DNA of 7,884 nucleotides from Lachnospiraceae bacterium. Its GTDB lineage: Bacteria > Bacillota > Clostridia > Lachnospirales > Lachnospiraceae. The notes beneath the pieces are model-generated. The model saw only the letters and a program-made list of their open reading frames with translations. It was not told the origin of the DNA and searched no databases. Positions within the stretch are counted from its first letter, which is position 1. The number at the start of each line of letters is the position of its first letter. Positions 5,970 through 7,884 of the stretch are shown piece by piece. A program made the translations under genes and the position numbers. The stretch lies in the NCBI GenBank assembly GCA_020860745.1, contig JAJBTR010000139.1, forward strand, positions 1-7,884, in the 5' to 3' direction.

Positions 5970-7322
5970 TTATTCGGCTTCCGCCGCTTTTATCATAATC
6001 GCGCACTCGATTCTCTTTTTCTGCAATTCGCAGCCGATATCGTATGCGTCATTAATGCTCCCATGAAAATGGTAAGAATTCGCTGTACATCCTCCGCTGC
6101 AGTAAAACCGGGCAAAACAGTTCCTGCATTTTTCTTTGGCATAGACATTGCAGCATTTAAACTCATCCCGGATATCTGTCCGTGTCACTCCGTCCCAGGC
6201 ATTTCCCATCAGGAAATCTTCGTTCCCCACAAACTGATGGCAGGGATACAGGTCGCCCCAGGGCGTCACCGCCAGATACTCTGTACCGGAACCGCAGCCG
6301 GACAGACGCTTGGCCACACAGGGACCGCCCTCCAGGTCAATCATAAAATGAAAGAAATTGAAACCGCGCCCCTCCGCGTTGCGGCGCACCATCTCCGCCG
6401 CCAGCTTATCGTACTCTTCAAAAAGCTTCGGGAGATCCTCCTCCCGGAGCGCATAGGCCTCGGAGTCCTCCGCTACCACCGGCTCCACAGAAATCTGCTG
6501 AAATCCCAGATCCGCCAGATGAAGCACATCCTCGGAAAAATCCAGGTTGTAATGGGTATAAGTGCCCCGGACGTAATATTTATCCTGGTGTCTGCTCTCG
6601 GCAAACTTCTGAAACTTCGGCACGATCAGATCATAGCTGCCCTGCCCCTTCCGGAACGGACGCATATGGTCGTTGACTTCCTTTCGCCCGTCAATGCTTA
6701 AGACCACATTGCTCATCTCACGGTTGGCAAACTCCATAATTTCATCATTCAAGAGCACGCCGTTGGTCGTCAGCGTAAAGTGGAAATTCTTATCGTGAAT
6801 TTTCTCCTGTTGGCGGCCGTACGTCACCAGTTCCTTTACAACATTCCAGTTCATCAGGGGTTCGCCGCCGAAGAAATCCACTTCCAGATTCCTCCTGTGA
6901 CCTGAATTCTCAATCAGGAAATCCAGCGCTCGCTTCCCGGTCTCCAGGTCCATCAATGCCCGGCGGCCGTGATACTCCCCTTCCTCCGCAAAGCAATAGC
7001 GGCAGGCCAGGTTGCAGTCGTGGGCAATATGTAAGCAAAGCGCTTTCACCACCGTGGGTCTGCGCTTAAAATCCATGATATAATCTTCGTACTCGTCCTC
7101 CGTAAAGAGTGTGCCATCCGCAGACAGCTGGGTTACCTCATCATAAGCCTCCGACAATTCCGCTGACGGATAGCAGACAGAAAGCCTGTCTATAATCTCC
7201 TCTTTACTGTGATCTTCATAGAGAGCAATAATCTCATAGGTGGCATCATCCACCACATGTACCGCACCGCTGTTTACATCGAGAACGATATTATAACCAT
7301 TGTTCTTATACTGGTGTATCAT
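5970..7322 (-). CDS. scfB: SCIFF peptide maturase, radical SAM/SPASM thioether-forming enzyme
   Basis: This 450-residue cytoplasmic enzyme belongs to the SCIFF maturase family (CteB in Clostridium thermocellum), which uses S-adenosylmethionine radical chemistry to link cysteine sulfur to backbone carbon in the SCIFF precursor. Residues 1-85 look like a PqqD-type peptide-recognition domain. The radical SAM cluster is C103-x3-C107-x2-C110 in HDCNLACRYCF, followed by FGGEP (151-155). The C-terminal SPASM domain has C335, C343 with G356-x4-C361, then C399-x2-C402-x5-C408-x3-C412 and C431, enough for two auxiliary 4Fe-4S clusters. Length is normal for the family. The start is ATG at 7320-7322, six bases after GAGGAG. 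The precursor scfA lies 193 bases upstream on the same strand, which strongly supports the assignment over other SPASM peptide-modifying enzymes. secDF begins 21 bases after the stop. Confidence 0.96.
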   Translation of the reverse strand: MIHQYKNNGYNIVLDVNSGAVHVVDDATYEIIALYEDHSKEEIIDRLSVCYPSAELSEAYDEVTQLSADGTLFTEDEYEDYIMDFKRRPTVVKALCLHIAHDCNLACRYCFAEEGEYHGRRALMDLETGKRALDFLIENSGHRRNLEVDFFGGEPLMNWNVVKELVTYGRQQEKIHDKNFHFTLTTNGVLLNDEIMEFANREMSNVVLSIDGRKEVNDHMRPFRKGQGSYDLIVPKFQKFAESRHQDKYYVRGTYTHYNLDFSEDVLHLADLGFQQISVEPVVAEDSEAYALREEDLPKLFEEYDKLAAEMVRRNAEGRGFNFFHFMIDLEGGPCVAKRLSGCGSGTEYLAVTPWGDLYPCHQFVGNEDFLMGNAWDGVTRTDIRDEFKCCNVYAKEKCRNCFARFYCSGGCTANSYHFHGSINDAYDIGCELQKKRIECAIMIKAAEAE

Positions 7323-7360
7323 CCGATACTCCTCATTTCATTTTTACTATTACACAACTG

Positions 7361-7382
7361 AAATAAAATGTCGCTTGCGACA
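7361..7382 (-). terminator. Small intrinsic terminator-like hairpin in the scfB leader
   Basis: On the minus strand the stem TGTCG/CGACA (7369-7373 and 7378-7382) with a 4-base loop is followed directly by TTTTATTT (complement of 7361-7368). It sits 38 bases before the scfB start codon. The stem is short, so termination would be partial. It fits an attenuator that lets only part of the scfA transcripts continue into scfB-secDF. Confidence 0.5.
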
Positions 7383-7460
7383 GAACTGCCCGGCGAATGC
7401 TTCACGCGCAAATAACCACATCACAAAATCTCCGCCAGTACAATCTCTATAACCGCTGAA

Positions 7461-7488
7461 AGACCGCATGCGTTGCCGCATACGGCCT
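7461..7488 (-). terminator. 12-base-pair hairpin with GCAA tetraloop after scfA
   Basis: On the minus strand AGGCCGTATGCG and CGCATGCGGTCT pair over 12 positions, including two G-U wobbles, and close on a GCAA loop of the stable GNRA class. The fold starts 27 bases past the scfA stop. The following bases give only a short TTT run before C, so it is a weak terminator or a 3' stabilising structure for the scfA message. Either role would raise peptide transcript over maturase transcript. Confidence 0.6.
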
Positions 7489-7515
7489 CATGTTCCATTC
7501 CTATAAACGACCCGC

Positions 7516-7659
7516 TTACTTATTATGCTCGCAGCTCTGATTGCCGACCGTGCAGGATGTCTTGCAGGCGGACTGGCAGGAGGTCTGGCATTCGCCGCAG
7601 CCACCCTTTTTCACAGTGTTCTGTAACTTTTTTGTGTTCAATGTCTTAACATGCTTCAT
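7516..7659 (-). CDS. scfA: SCIFF precursor peptide (six cysteines in forty-five residues)
   Basis: This is the 47-residue precursor of a thioether-bridged ribosomal peptide (ranthipeptide class). It reads MKHVKTLNTKKLQNTVKKGG as leader (1-20), then a core with six cysteines: C21, C24, C28, C32, C36 and C43. The spacing pattern is CGEC, TSC, SAC, TSC and QSC. Core and leader closely match the SCIFF family as I remember it. In the Clostridium thermocellum homologue a bridge between Cys32 and Thr37 has been reported; C32 and T37 are present at the same positions here (numbering from memory). There is no signal peptide; the N-terminal half is probably the recognition leader for ScfB. The start is ATG at 7657-7659, eight bases after AAGGAG, and the stop is TAA at 7516-7518. 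A good promoter lies upstream and scfB follows. A quorum or signalling role has been proposed for such peptides in some clostridia; nothing in this sequence tests that. Confidence 0.97.
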   Translation of the reverse strand: MKHVKTLNTKKLQNTVKKGGCGECQTSCQSACKTSCTVGNQSCEHNK

Positions 7660-7779
7660 AACAAAAACTCCTTTTCCTTAAAATAAAGTGCCATATACAG
7701 CGGGTCTGATCTGCGGGTACTTCGAGCCTCATCGCAAAATTCCCCGGTGAACCCTGTATCACTCTGCATCGTACAGCTA
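7660..7779 (-). promoter_or_regulatory. Structured 5' leader of scfA
   Basis: From the predicted transcription start (about 7779) to scfA there are about 120 untranslated bases, long for so small a gene. ATACAG (minus strand, 7754-7759) can pair with CTGTAT (7695-7700), and the neighbouring GG/CC extends the stem past a one-base bulge, closing a domain of about 65 bases. Inside it GGTTCACC is self-complementary. A 37-codon frame starts at ATG 7767-7769 and its TGA (7656-7658) overlaps the scfA ATG as ATGA. It has no Shine-Dalgarno and no recognisable product, so I do not call it a gene. I do not recognise a known riboswitch class. Confidence 0.4.
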
Positions 7780-7785
7780 GCCCCG

Positions 7786-7814
7786 AGTATAGCACAGTTC
7801 CTTTTTTTACGCAA
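7786..7814 (-). promoter_or_regulatory. Vegetative (SigA-type) promoter for scfA, extended -10
   Basis: On the minus strand TTGCGT (complement of 7809-7814) is separated by exactly 17 bases from TATACT (complement of 7786-7791). TGC directly before the -10 gives the extended TGn motif, and an A7 run follows the -35. Predicted start of transcription is near 7779. This is the only convincing promoter upstream of scfA and would serve scfA, and by partial read-through scfB and secDF. I find nothing further to annotate in 7815-7884. Confidence 0.8.
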
Positions 7815-7884
7815 GAGTAAGTATGCACACTGCAGGGTTGTTTCACGAACTTTTTATCCAAGACCAAACCCCATGACAAGACAT

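Noticed and set aside
6063..6701. Plus-strand open frame of 212 codons
   Set aside because: Antisense to scfB, which has complete catalytic motifs; no start signal and no recognisable product.
7420..7497. 25-codon frame with two cysteines between scfA and scfB (second precursor?)
   Set aside because: It has no ribosome binding site, coincides with the GNRA hairpin, and bears no resemblance to the SCIFF core.
7646..7879. 77-codon minus-strand frame overlapping the scfA promoter and start
   Set aside because: It spans the -35/-10 elements and the leader, is out of frame with scfA, has no ribosome binding site and no recognisable sequence.

Overview
The window looks like chromosomal DNA from a class Clostridia bacterium, most likely a gut Lachnospiraceae member. 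The main grounds are a SCIFF peptide with its radical SAM maturase (a pair typical of Clostridia), a fused SecDF, and strong AGGAGG-type ribosome binding sites. Coding regions are moderately GC-rich and the spacers AT-rich. Every gene I can support lies on the minus strand, so transcription runs from right to left. The long plus-strand open frames are antisense shadows.

Right part (about 3660-7814): an extended -10 promoter (7786-7814) and a structured leader precede scfA (7516-7659). scfA is a 47-residue six-cysteine SCIFF precursor, easily missed because it is so short. A 193-base spacer with two terminator-like hairpins separates it from scfB (5970-7322), a radical SAM/SPASM enzyme with an N-terminal PqqD-like region that should install thioether cross-links on ScfA. 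Only 21 bases later comes secDF (3720-5948), the fused accessory subunit of the Sec translocon. The layout suggests one unit of precursor, maturase and secretion helper, with the hairpins probably setting a high peptide-to-enzyme ratio. Export of mature SCIFF through Sec is only an inference. A strong hairpin lies just past secDF.

Middle part (2035-3719): a 329-base non-coding stretch carries an exact tandem pair of 52-base imperfect repeats. It is followed by a small DUF1294 membrane protein (3097-3390). A spacer with three copies of a 23-base-period repeat then leads to an alpha/beta hydrolase (2035-2817) resembling cinnamoyl/feruloyl esterases.

Left part (1-2034): malQ, a GH77 4-alpha-glucanotransferase (326-1903), is complete from its ribosome binding site to its stop except for one in-frame TGA at a conserved tryptophan codon (residue 41). 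It is therefore a pseudogene, a recent mutant allele, a sequencing error or a readthrough case. A terminator-like hairpin sits directly ahead of its ribosome binding site, and a canonical terminator follows the gene. The last 325 bases hold no gene but contain nested inverted repeats built from a recurring 10-base motif.

The most notable system is the SCIFF (ranthipeptide) locus. The family is known, but the peptide itself, its structured leader with an ATGA-overlapping short frame, and the hairpins between peptide and enzyme deserve attention.
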